A stretch of 38,510 bases of DNA from Cellulomonadaceae bacterium (GTDB lineage: Bacteria > Actinomycetota > Actinomycetes > Actinomycetales > Cellulomonadaceae). A program made the translations under genes and the position numbers. Positions within the stretch are counted from its first letter, which is position 1; every line of letters starts with the position of its first letter. Shown piece after piece: positions 18,037-25,233 of the stretch. The stretch is from the NCBI GenBank assembly GCA_031256435.1, contig JAIRQO010000078.1, positions 1-38,510 of the forward strand. Direction: 5' to 3'. The notes beneath the pieces are model-generated. The model was given only the letters and a program-made list of their open reading frames with translations. It was not told the DNA's origin and did not search any database.

Positions 18037-18048
18037 GGTGCCAGGTTA
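18037..18048 (-). promoter_or_regulatory. Possible leaderless -10 box overlapping the dapE stop codon
   Basis: TAACCT (18043-18048, minus strand) includes the dapE stop TAA and is followed by 6 nt and the ATG of the LOG gene. This repeats the arrangement found between sdhB and the amidohydrolase, including hexamer and spacing. Confidence 0.45.
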
Positions 18049-19215
18049 GCGGCTGCGCACCAGCCACGAGCGCAACGCATCGCGCACCTGAACAACCTGC
18101 TCGGCACTGACCCGCTCATCATCCGTGTGCGCCAAGTTGGGGTCACCCGGCCCAAAGTTCACGGCGGGAACTCCTAGTTCCTCAAACCGTGCGGCGGAAC
18201 CGGATCCATGGCAGGCGCGCATTTCCGTTCCCAGCGTGGTGGTGATGTGGCGGGCAAACTCTTTGAGGATCGGCGCTGAGGCCTGCGGCGCCCTGCCTGG
18301 CGCCCCACCCGTGATGGTCACGTCAGATCCGGCAAAGAAGGTCCGCACGTAGGCGGCGGCCGCTTCCGGGGATTTCCGTGGCGAGTAGTGGTATTCCACG
18401 TCAATCTCGCACACGTCCGGGATCACGGATCCCGTCACTCCCCCGGCAATGCGTACTGCGGAAAAGGCCTCGGTGAAAGTGAACCCTTCCAGTGTGTCCT
18501 CGATGGGCGTCCATTCGTCGAGTTTGCGAAGAAGCGGTGCGGCGGCGTGAATGGCGTTCATACCCACCCAGGACCGCGCCGAGTGACCGGCCACGCCCCG
18601 GGTGATGATGGTGGCGTTCACGGACCCCCGGCACCCCACCCTCAGATCCGCGTTGGTGGGCTCGCACACAATGGCTAGTGATCCGGCAAGCACCTCGGGG
18701 TGGGACGCGGCGAGCCGCACCAAGCCGTTAACGTCCGCTCCGGATTCGCCTCCGTCATAGAACACCCAGGTGATGTCCTGGCGCGGGGTGGGTCCGGACG
18801 GGGAACCTACCTCTGCCGCGAGCGCCAGCATCACGGCCAGCCCTGCCTTCATGTCTACGGTGCCGCGTGCCCACACCTGTCCGTCGTCGAATGTGGCGGG
18901 AAGATTGGGCGGATCCGCCAGAGGCACGGTGTCCAGATGACCCACCAGAACGATGCGGCGCGTGGAGCCCGTGTGGGTGCTGCCGATGACGGCGTTGCCA
19001 AACCGCTGCACGTCCAAGCGTGGCGCCACGGCGAGCAGGACGTCCTCCACGGCATCGGCAATATTCGCCTCGTTGCCGGTCACGGACTCCATATTGCACA
19101 GCGCCTCCAGGAGGACGGTGAGATCGGCATACCTGCCGTGGGGCCCGGAACCCGTGACGATGGAGAGCAAATTGCGGCCATCAATCGGGTCAGGACTGCG
19201 CGTAGGCGTCACCAT
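18046..19215 (-). CDS. dapE: DapE-like succinyl-diaminopimelate desuccinylase, catalytic Glu missing
   Basis: DapE would release succinate from N-succinyl-LL-diaminopimelate in lysine and peptidoglycan precursor synthesis. The 389-residue protein has M20 metal ligands: His93 in VGHLDT, Asp121 in GTVDMKAG, Glu157, Glu186 in CEPT and the C-terminal His in LAHTDDE. However, the segment expected as YDCEEVEA in actinobacterial DapE reads YDGGESGA here, so the general-base Glu is Gly156 while the metal ligand Glu157 stays. Catalysis should be lost or much reduced. ATG 19215 has TATGCT 7 nt upstream (leaderless pattern); the longer frame to 19476 runs through dapD and is not real. Confidence 0.85.
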   Translation of the reverse strand: MVTPTRSPDPIDGRNLLSIVTGSGPHGRYADLTVLLEALCNMESVTGNEANIADAVEDVLLAVAPRLDVQRFGNAVIGSTHTGSTRRIVLVGHLDTVPLADPPNLPATFDDGQVWARGTVDMKAGLAVMLALAAEVGSPSGPTPRQDITWVFYDGGESGADVNGLVRLAASHPEVLAGSLAIVCEPTNADLRVGCRGSVNATIITRGVAGHSARSWVGMNAIHAAAPLLRKLDEWTPIEDTLEGFTFTEAFSAVRIAGGVTGSVIPDVCEIDVEYHYSPRKSPEAAAAYVRTFFAGSDVTITGGAPGRAPQASAPILKEFARHITTTLGTEMRACHGSGSAARFEELGVPAVNFGPGDPNLAHTDDERVSAEQVVQVRDALRSWLVRSR

Positions 19216-19246
19216 GACCACAAGCATATGCGCGGCGCCGTAGGCT
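19216..19246. promoter_or_regulatory. Divergent leaderless promoter elements of dapE and dapD
   Basis: The two start codons are only 37 bp apart. On the minus strand TATGCT (19223-19228) lies 7 nt before the dapE ATG. On the plus strand TAGGCT (19241-19246) lies 6 nt before the dapD ATG. Neither gene has a Shine-Dalgarno site. -35 elements would lie inside the opposing coding region and are weak. Confidence 0.5.
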
Positions 19247-19252
19247 TGCCAC

Positions 19253-19930
19253 ATGAGCCATGCCAGATCTGCCTGGGGCCACGGCCTAGCCACGGTTACC
19301 ATCCCCGAGATTTTAGGGACGCAGGACCCCGTCACGCTAGACGCCTGGTTCCCCAAGTTGAAGGTGAGCCTTGATGGGGAGCACGTGGCTCCCACCGGCT
19401 TTGACGCCAATGATGACTTGGCGCTGCTGCCCACGGTGGATGAGGCGCGCGGTGTGGAGACCGAAGTGGTGTCCATTGAGATTGATTTGGATCAGCCGCC
19501 AGTGGACTCCATTGACGCGTATTTGCGCCTCCACCTGCTCTCCACGCGGCTAGTGGAGCCCAACTCCATCAACCTGGACGGCATTGTGGATGTTCTTCCC
19601 ACGGTGGTGTGGACGGATTATGGTGCCTGTTCGGATGACGCCTTTGGCGCCACACGCGCTCGCCTCCACGCCCGGTATGGACGCCCGGTGTCCGTGTTTA
19701 GTGTGGACAAGTTCCCGCGGATGGTGGATTACGTTATCCCGGCTGATGTGCGGATTGCGGACGCGGACAGGGTGCGGCTTGGCGCTCATTTGGCTGCCGG
19801 AACGCGCGTGACGCACCTGGGATTTGTTGACTACAACGCTGGAACGTTGAGCAAAACCACGGTGGACGGACCTATTGCTCAAGGCACTATCCTGCGCGGT
19901 GACCCGGATGAGGTCATCAAGTTCGATTAG
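19253..19930 (+). pseudogene. dapD: Truncated tetrahydrodipicolinate N-succinyltransferase (dapD)
   Basis: The 225-residue product begins like actinobacterial DapD (AWGHGLATVT), keeps the N-terminal domain and reaches the first coils of the left-handed beta-helix: RIADADRVRLGAHLAAGT, then NAGTLS. It then diverges after VDGPIAQG and stops with an acidic tail, EVIKFD. Full-length relatives have about 310-330 residues, so roughly 100 C-terminal residues are gone. These carry most hexapeptide coils, the succinyl-CoA site and active-site residues from the adjacent subunit. Only 84 bp separate the stop from the next gene, so no frameshifted remainder is present. It may be a pseudogene or a repurposed fragment; codon use still looks normal. 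Confidence 0.8.
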
Positions 19931-20014
19931 GCTCGGGGACATTATTCTGGTGTGCGAGGCGCCGTGGCAGATGGACTGCCGTGGTGCATCCGAGGCTAAG
20001 ACCTAAGGGGATTC

Positions 20015-20578
20015 ATGCAGCTTGCTGATATTCAGATGCGTTTGCGCATTGCGCTGACCACCACATTGACCAACGAATGGGGCTTGTTTACCCCTGCCAC
20101 GGGAACCTCCCACCCGTCAGAGCGCTCCATCGCGTTTCACCTGGGGTGGAACATGCGCCCCATGATTGACGCCTCCTGGGATGTGGATTGCGATTACCAA
20201 CGTTCTGGTGCTGCATTGGAGCCCTCCATGCAATTTGGGGAAGGCATGTTCCGCGCACCGGATCTGATTGTGCACCGCCGTGGGCGGTTGGGTCCCGCAG
20301 ACAACTTGTTATTGGTGGCACTCTCGGCAGATTTTGCGACGACGAGGGACAGGACTCCGGACATCGCTCAAGTGACCAAGGTCCAGCAACGGTTTGGATA
20401 TCGCTGGGCGGCCTGGGTGGACCTCCAGTTGCGTGAGGACGGCCCGGAAGGACGCATCGATCCGCGCTGGCACTGGAGTACCCTGGAAGAAGGGCCGGAG
20501 CCTGACCCCGTGGAGGTGTACACCTCCACCGAGTTGCGCGCCATCACGGACGCCGTGAAATTGCTGTACTTAGGTTAG
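20015..20578 (+). CDS. Hypothetical protein, degenerate PD-(D/E)XK-like fold
   Basis: The 187-residue protein resembles a widespread hypothetical family whose members read roughly ERSI..HL, then a D.EYNR segment, PDIIVHKRG and NLLVIEVKK, a restriction-endonuclease-like core. Here ERSIAFHL (36-43), DCDYQR (58-63) and PDLIVHRRG (82-90) are well kept. The catalytic strand, however, reads NLLLVALSA, with Ala102 and Ser104 where Glu and Lys would stand. The fold is probably kept but nuclease activity is not. AAGGGGA precedes ATG 20015. It stands alone between truncated dapD and convergent gltA. Family recognition is from memory, so the function is open. Confidence 0.8.
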   Translation: MQLADIQMRLRIALTTTLTNEWGLFTPATGTSHPSERSIAFHLGWNMRPMIDASWDVDCDYQRSGAALEPSMQFGEGMFRAPDLIVHRRGRLGPADNLLLVALSADFATTRDRTPDIAQVTKVQQRFGYRWAAWVDLQLREDGPEGRIDPRWHWSTLEEGPEPDPVEVYTSTELRAITDAVKLLYLG

Positions 20579-20599
20579 ATCTTCTTGCCGCGTTCGGGC

Positions 20600-20637
20600 G
20601 GTTGAGCCATGCCACGTAGTGGCCGACGGGCGAAACC
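20600..20637 (+). repeat. REP-like element: GGTTGAGCC / hairpin / CGAAACC
   Basis: The element runs from GGTTGAGCC (20600-20608) through a hairpin GCCAC-GTA-GTGGC (20611-20623) to CGAAACC (20631-20637). It lies between the convergent stops of the nuclease-like gene and gltA. The same ends flank a different hairpin with a related loop at 30269-30305. Sequences of the type ggttgagcc...cgaaacc are frequent intergenic repeats in many actinobacterial genomes, as I recall. Confidence 0.65.
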
Positions 20638-20651
20638 CTCGAACCCCACCA

Positions 20652-21950
20652 TCACGGCACGGGGTATTGCCGCTCCGGGTGGCCCATATAGATCTGGCGC
20701 GGACGCCCAATACGCATCTCTGGGTCCCTGATCATCTCTCGCCATTGGGCAATCCAGCCGGGCATCCTGCCCAGGGCAAACAGTGGCGTGAACATCAGCG
20801 GCTTAAACCCAATGGCCTGGTAAATCAACCCCGTGTAGAAGTCCACATTGGGATACAACTTGCGCTCTATGAAGTAGTCATCATTCAGGGCAATCTCTTC
20901 CAAGCCCAGCGCCATGTCCAGGAGTTTGTCCCGTTTCCCTAACCGCGCAAGCACGGCATCAGCGTGGCTTTTCACAATGGCGGCGCGAGGGTCATAAGAC
21001 TTATACACGCGATGCCCAAATCCCATCAGGCGGACGCCCGCAGTTTTGTCTTTGACCTTTTTCATGAAGGACTCCACGGTGTCCCCGGATTCGGACAGGT
21101 TCTGCAACATCAGCAGCACCGCCTCGTTGGCGCCACCGTGAGACGGGCCAGACAGGGCGTTCACTCCGGCGGCCACGGAGGAATACACATTGGCGTTGGA
21201 ACTTCCCACAATGCGCACGGTGGCCGTGGAGCAGTTCTGCTCGTGATCGGCGTGGAGAATGAGCAACTTGTCCATGGCCGCCACAATCACTGGGTCCGGG
21301 TCCCACGGGGCGTAGGGTTCGGCAAACGTCATCCGCAGGAAATCCTCTACGTAACCGCGTGAATAATCCGGGTACATCAACGGACGCCCCACCAGTGAAC
21401 GTTGCAGATAGGAGGTGATGGTGCGAACTTTGGCCAGCAGCAACACCGTGGCCAGATCCACGGCGTCATCATCCATGGGGTCCAGCGTTTCCGGGTAGAA
21501 CGTGCCCAACGCGCTCATAGCCGAGGCCATGAGGGACATGGGGTGACTACTCTGCGGGAAGGCCGCAAGGAACGAGCGGAAGTTCTCCGGTACCAGCGTG
21601 TGCCGGTTCACCCTGGCGGAGAAGTTGTGCAGCGTGGTGGCATCCGGGAGTTCGCCGTAGATGAGCAGGTAGGCGGTCTCCAAGAACGTGGAGTGCTCCG
21701 CGAGTTGCTCAATGGGATACCCGCGATACCGCAGAATGCCCTGATCTCCGTCAATGTAGGTGATGCTGGAGGCTGCGCAGGCCGTGTTGGTGAAGCCCGG
21801 GTCATAGGTCACCAGGCCGGTTTGTTGCCTGAGAGTGCCTACGGCAACGGCGTCATTGCCTTCCACGGGGCGCACCACCGGCAGCGCAGCGGTGGCTCCA
21901 CCCGCCGTCACCTGCGCCTTGGTAGTCAGGATATTGAGGTGACTGGTCAT
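20652..21950 (-). CDS. gltA: Citrate synthase
   Basis: GltA condenses acetyl-CoA with oxaloacetate. From ATG 21950 the protein has 432 residues. Active-site motifs are all present: the substrate His in HADHEQNCST, the catalytic His in PSHGGANEA, oxaloacetate-binding GFGHRVYK and the catalytic Asp in NVDFYTG. Length and YYSDxxxRGYVEDFLRM-like features fit the hexameric bacterial type. A longer frame to 22214 has no protein-like sequence upstream of MTSHLN. No ribosome binding site is visible, but TAGAGT lies 7 nt before ATG (leaderless pattern). It belongs functionally with the sdh operon about 5 kb away. Confidence 0.97.
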   Translation of the reverse strand: MTSHLNILTTKAQVTAGGATAALPVVRPVEGNDAVAVGTLRQQTGLVTYDPGFTNTACAASSITYIDGDQGILRYRGYPIEQLAEHSTFLETAYLLIYGELPDATTLHNFSARVNRHTLVPENFRSFLAAFPQSSHPMSLMASAMSALGTFYPETLDPMDDDAVDLATVLLLAKVRTITSYLQRSLVGRPLMYPDYSRGYVEDFLRMTFAEPYAPWDPDPVIVAAMDKLLILHADHEQNCSTATVRIVGSSNANVYSSVAAGVNALSGPSHGGANEAVLLMLQNLSESGDTVESFMKKVKDKTAGVRLMGFGHRVYKSYDPRAAIVKSHADAVLARLGKRDKLLDMALGLEEIALNDDYFIERKLYPNVDFYTGLIYQAIGFKPLMFTPLFALGRMPGWIAQWREMIRDPEMRIGRPRQIYMGHPERQYPVP

Positions 21951-22315
21951 GGCCGGTACTCTACCTGTGCCGCGCCCCCAATGGGTGGAGTTCTGCGCAT
22001 CAGACTCCCCGAACCCTCTCGTAGAGCGCTGGCTCCACGCCACGGATCTCTCGTTCAATGCGGCTTGTTGTCCATTATTTTCATGATCATCAGCGTCACA
22101 GTGTTCCGTGTCACGGTGCCAGTGATCTCGCAGGTCTTGACAGAGCGTGTAGCATGGAACCGGCAGCGAGGGATGGAACAGTTCCCCGCGCACCAACTCC
22201 AGGACCCACGTCACAAGACGTGGGTTTCTGCGTTACGCACATGCAATGCCCACGGGGAGAGCATGCGAGCCCATTTCTGGCCCACATTTTGGCCATGCAG
22301 TCCATACTAGACGGC
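21951..22315. promoter_or_regulatory. Divergent intergenic region, gltA promoter box and perfect 9-bp hairpin
   Basis: This 365-bp gap separates gltA from the DUF3800 gene. TAGAGT (21958-21963, minus) is the likely gltA -10. TTGACA at 22137-22142 is a perfect -35 hexamer on the plus strand, but no fitting -10 lies 16-18 nt on. A flawless hairpin, ACCCACGTC-acaa-GACGTGGGT (22204-22225), is followed by TTT. Smaller dyads are CCGTG-T-CACGG (22106-22116) and GGAAC-A-GTTCC (22175-22185). CATACT (22303-22308) stands 7 nt before the DUF3800 ATG. A small transcribed RNA ending at the 22204 hairpin is possible but unproven. Confidence 0.5.
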
Positions 22316-23218
22316 ATGCTTTTGGCGTACATCGACGAGATTGGCGAACCGGGCGCGTTCGTCGCGCGCGATCATGCCAAGTTCCGCACGAGTCCGGCCT
22401 TCGGGTATGCAGGGTTCGTCATCCCAGAAAGCTCTGCGCGGCTGTTCGCTCAGGACATGGCGGAGATGAAACGCAATGTGTTCGCCTCGGCACTACAATC
22501 AGTAGCTAATCCAGGGCAATGGGAACGCAAGGGCGCAACGATTTTCCATCGGAACACCCGTAGCAAACATCCGGAACAGATCCGCGCTTTCAGCCGCTTA
22601 GTGAGTTTGTTAGTACGACGGGGTGGGAGGCTGTTCTACTACGCTGATGAGAAAGTGCCCGGCACACCCAAGCAGGTGCTGATTAATCCAGCCGATAGAG
22701 AGACGGCGGCAATGCGCGAAACCCTCAACCGCTTGTCACGCCACGCCGATACACGGAATCAAAATCTCCTTGTTCTCATCGATCAGATAAACGAGAAGAC
22801 GCGAGCAGAGCGATTGCCGAATATGTATGGTCACATTCTTGGCCGTGCCGCCGGATTCCCTGAAATGAGCCGGATCATCGAGCCACCCATGCATGTAGAC
22901 AGTGTGCTGTCGGCAAACATCCAGTTTGCTGACTGGGTAGCCGCAGCCGTCACGAGGGCAATCGACTTCCAGATCTTCGACGATTCGGAGTTCGGATGGA
23001 TAGCGGCTGGCTCAACCGGTCGAGCCGTGCGGGGCCACTTCACCTTTGAGTCCAAGTTGCATCTCAGTCAACGCTCCATCGCCGACCTCCACAACGATGA
23101 TATTTTCGCCACTCGGCGCCCAATCCATCCTCGGGTCAATGGTCACTCTGTTGGCTCCGGGTTGGACCCGGCAGTCATTCGACGAATCAAGGCAGCCGCA
23201 GACAAAGCGCAACGCTGA
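22316..23218 (+). CDS. DUF3800 domain protein
   Basis: The 300-residue protein starts with the family's acidic motif, here LLAYIDEIGEPG (usually YIDESGD). Mid-protein it has LLVLIDQINEK and towards the end the typical IQFADWVAAAV segment. DUF3800 proteins are predicted to have an RNase H-like fold with acidic metal ligands; their role is unknown, and they often sit among mobile or defence genes. I chose ATG 22316 because the family begins at this motif and CATACT lies 7 nt upstream; the frame open to 22058 reads unlike protein. GC content and codon choice look lower than in neighbours, which would fit acquisition by transfer. Confidence 0.88.
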   Translation: MLLAYIDEIGEPGAFVARDHAKFRTSPAFGYAGFVIPESSARLFAQDMAEMKRNVFASALQSVANPGQWERKGATIFHRNTRSKHPEQIRAFSRLVSLLVRRGGRLFYYADEKVPGTPKQVLINPADRETAAMRETLNRLSRHADTRNQNLLVLIDQINEKTRAERLPNMYGHILGRAAGFPEMSRIIEPPMHVDSVLSANIQFADWVAAAVTRAIDFQIFDDSEFGWIAAGSTGRAVRGHFTFESKLHLSQRSIADLHNDDIFATRRPIHPRVNGHSVGSGLDPAVIRRIKAAADKAQR

Positions 23219-23247
23219 CCGATGCACACTGTCTAGCAGTACTTGCA

Positions 23248-23269
23248 GCACCAAAGGTGCCGGATCCGG
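23248..23269. terminator. Weak bidirectional terminator candidate between DUF3800 and fdxA
   Basis: In the 60-bp convergent gap, GCACC-AAA-GGTGC (23248-23260) directly abuts the palindrome CCGGATCCGG (23260-23269). Neither has a U-run. Position between convergent stops is the main support. Confidence 0.35.
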
Positions 23270-23278
23270 AGATACCCT

Positions 23279-23617
23279 TCATTGGTTTCCTTCCAGCGGG
23301 TTTTCTTGGGTGGGGAGGGCGGTGATGACGGGGTGGTCTTTGGGAATGGGGCCTTGTTTGGCGGCGCCGCCGGGGGAACCGATATCGTCAAAGAAGTGGA
23401 CGTTCGCGTCATAGAACGGGCGCCATTCGTCCGGCACGTCATCCTCGTAATAGATGGCTTCCACGGGGCACACGGGCTCACAGGCCCCACAGTCCACACA
23501 TTCGTCGGGATGGATGTAGAGCGAACGGATGCCCTCATAGATGCAGTCCACCGGGCACTCATCAACGCAGGCGCGATCCTTCACATCAACGCAAGGTTGG
23601 GCAATAACGTAAGTCAC
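23279..23617 (-). CDS. fdxA: 7Fe ferredoxin
   Basis: FdxA is a small electron carrier with one 3Fe-4S and one 4Fe-4S cluster. Ligand cysteines are visible: Cys9, Cys17, Cys21 and Cys25 in the first motif, and Cys40, Cys43, Cys46 and Cys50 in [11 protein letters not shown]. The rest of the 112 residues follow the actinobacterial FdxA pattern ([18 protein letters not shown]). The start is GTG 23617 without a ribosome site; GATACT lies 6 nt upstream (leaderless). In many actinobacteria fdxA is followed by dapC; here it is not, which matters because dapD and dapE nearby are damaged. Confidence 0.96.
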   Translation of the reverse strand: MTYVIAQPCVDVKDRACVDECPVDCIYEGIRSLYIHPDECVDCGACEPVCPVEAIYYEDDVPDEWRPFYDANVHFFDDIGSPGGAAKQGPIPKDHPVITALPTQENPLEGNQ

Positions 23618-23634
23618 TGCTCTAGTATCGCGGC
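23618..23634. promoter_or_regulatory. Shared bidirectional -10 element of fdxA and the SH3-like gene
   Basis: The two GTG start codons face away from each other with only 17 nt between them. The plus strand has TAGTAT (23623-23628) 6 nt before GTG 23635. The minus strand has GATACT (23624-23629) 6 nt before GTG 23617. The two hexamers overlap by five base pairs, so one near-symmetric element would open DNA for two leaderless transcripts. Confidence 0.6.
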
Positions 23635-23931
23635 GTGCAGGAAAACTTGGTGGATCAGCGTGCCGCGTGGCGAGAGTTGCCTGTTGGCACGCGGGTAGTG
23701 GTACGGACGCGGCTCAATGCTGCTGAGGCCGAGGAGGCAAAGGCGGCGGGGCAAGGCGCCGTGTGGTCTGATGTGATTGGCATTGTGGTGTCATCCACCG
23801 ACGACGAATTAGTGCTCCGCCGAGATTCACCGCGGAAACCTGCGGACCTGGTGGTGATTGGCTGTGAGAAAATTCACACTTACCGGGAAATTCCTCCGCG
23901 TCCCACGCGCGTCCGTAGAATGGAACCATGA
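23635..23931 (+). CDS. Small SH3-like protein (as in the N-terminal domain of Rv0428c-type acetyltransferases)
   Basis: The 98-residue protein consists of short beta strands: [30 protein letters not shown] and a closing [13 protein letters not shown]. This pattern resembles, from memory, the small beta-barrel domain that precedes a GNAT domain in Rv0428c-like actinobacterial proteins. Here it stands alone, without the GNAT part. The start is GTG 23635 with a leaderless -10. Its stop overlaps the next ATG by four bases, so it is co-translated with the nucleosidase gene. The domain identity is moderately sure; the function is unknown. Confidence 0.78.
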   Translation: MQENLVDQRAAWRELPVGTRVVVRTRLNAAEAEEAKAAGQGAVWSDVIGIVVSSTDDELVLRRDSPRKPADLVVIGCEKIHTYREIPPRPTRVRRMEP

Positions 23932-24641
23932 TCGGAATAGTGGCCGCGCGGCCGGAAGAACTGGCAGTCCTGCTGGAGTCAGCCGAGCCTGCGCGCGGCG
24001 CCGTGTCCGAGGAAACGGTTGCTGGGAGGACACTCCTCTACCGCACCATCCAGGGTAAGGACGTAGTTTTTGCCGTGTCCGGGATGGGGAAAGTGGCGGC
24101 GGGTGCCACGGCGGCGGTGTTGGCAGAACGCGTATCCGGAGTCATCTTGGCGGGAACGGCCGGTGGCTTGGGGATCGGCATCCTCCCTGGTGACGTGATG
24201 GTGGCGGACCGTGTACGGCAACATGATCTGGACCTCCGCCCCATCTGCCCGCGCTGGACTGTGGAAGCCCAGGGTGCCAACTCCTGGCCGTGCGATCCCG
24301 GCTACATTGCGGCACTCGAGGCGGGCGTCCAAGCCGCCTTGGGGGCTGGCGGAAGCGCCGCCATGTGCCACACGGGCCTCCTCATCAGCGGCGATTGGTT
24401 TGTCTCCTCCCCTGAGGATGGCGATCACCTGCGCACCCTGATCCCTGACGTGGTGGGCATTGAAGTGGGTGGCGCGTCCGCCGCCCAGGTGTACTACGAG
24501 GCCGGAGTCCCCTGCGGGATTGTGCGGACCATCGCAGACCGCGCCGATGCCGACGCCAAGGAAGATTACATTCGGCACCTCGAAACGAACGCTGGAGAAC
24601 TGCTAGCCAGCATTATCACTACGGCGTTGATGTGGGTGTGA
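23928..24641 (+). CDS. MTA/SAH nucleosidase-like protein (PNP/UDP superfamily)
   Basis: The 237-residue protein follows the 5'-methylthioadenosine/S-adenosylhomocysteine nucleosidase plan: N-terminal IVAARPEE with the acidic catalytic residue (Glu10/Glu11), VSGMGKVAA, AGTAGGL, and the catalytic Asp in IADRAD (Asp204). The segment usually read as VEMEGAA is IEVGGAS here, so the Glu that holds the ribose hydroxyls is Gly181. Substrate range may therefore differ, or activity may be low. It overlaps the SH3-like gene by ATGA and converges with the prephenate dehydratase gene, their ends overlapping by 23 bp. Confidence 0.85.
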   Translation: MIGIVAARPEELAVLLESAEPARGAVSEETVAGRTLLYRTIQGKDVVFAVSGMGKVAAGATAAVLAERVSGVILAGTAGGLGIGILPGDVMVADRVRQHDLDLRPICPRWTVEAQGANSWPCDPGYIAALEAGVQAALGAGGSAAMCHTGLLISGDWFVSSPEDGDHLRTLIPDVVGIEVGGASAAQVYYEAGVPCGIVRTIADRADADAKEDYIRHLETNAGELLASIITTALMWV

Positions 24642-25218
24642 CGGCAATCACGCCGAACCGCGTGGTGGCGTGCGAGTCATCGCCCACGTTCTCAGCGAAG
24701 GTGTCTAAGCCGTAGAGTTCCCCGCTCAGCGCTGTTCCGAGCGCAACTTGATGGGGTTGCAGGTCCCGGCATGCTACCGCGTTCGACGATGCTGGTACGT
24801 GAGTGAGGCCGAGGCTCGTGACAAACCTGCTGGACTGGGCTAGAGCGTGAGGGTGCGCGGTGATTTCGGTCAGCGTGGTCTCAGGCAGCGTGCTCACTGA
24901 CAGCGTGCTCTCACCCGGCACCACACCGTGATGCGGGCGCACAAAGGCCATCATGGTGATGGGTACCACAATCTCCTCGAGGACCTGGATTTCCGGAACC
25001 TGCGCAAGCGCTTCAGCGGTAGCGGGGACGGGCCCGGCCGTGGAGTTACTCAGCGGGACAATCCCCCACCGTGCTTGTCCGGTACGTACGGCATCCACCA
25101 CCGCGCCGATGGAATCGATCGGTTCCAGGCGCGGCGGCGTTTCTTGGCGCTCGGACCAGGCCAATGCGGCCTGGTGAGCAAAGGTCCCTTCGGGTCCCAG
25201 GTAGGCGGCGGTGGACAT
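24619..25218 (-). CDS. pheA: Prephenate dehydratase catalytic domain without ACT domain
   Basis: The enzyme would convert prephenate to phenylpyruvate in phenylalanine synthesis. The 199 residues have PDT motifs in order: YLGPEGTFAHQAA, GIVPLSNSTAGPV (family PxENSxxG, with LS in place of IE), AHPHALAQSS, and the catalytic TRF at 186-188 in ATTRFGVI. The chain then ends, so the roughly 80-residue ACT domain that senses phenylalanine is absent. The upstream gene, 15 bp away, carries an ACT-like domain. ATG 25218 has no Shine-Dalgarno site; GACACT lies 7 nt upstream. A TTG two codons earlier is less likely. Confidence 0.88.
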   Translation of the reverse strand: MSTAAYLGPEGTFAHQAALAWSERQETPPRLEPIDSIGAVVDAVRTGQARWGIVPLSNSTAGPVPATAEALAQVPEIQVLEEIVVPITMMAFVRPHHGVVPGESTLSVSTLPETTLTEITAHPHALAQSSRFVTSLGLTHVPASSNAVACRDLQPHQVALGTALSGELYGLDTFAENVGDDSHATTRFGVIAVTPTSTP

Positions 25219-25233
25219 GAGCAACAGTGTCCG

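Noticed and set aside
19930-20014. Frameshift that would restore full-length DapD
   Set aside because: All three forward frames after 19930 lack hexapeptide-repeat sequence, and only 84 bp remain before the next gene, too little for about 100 residues.
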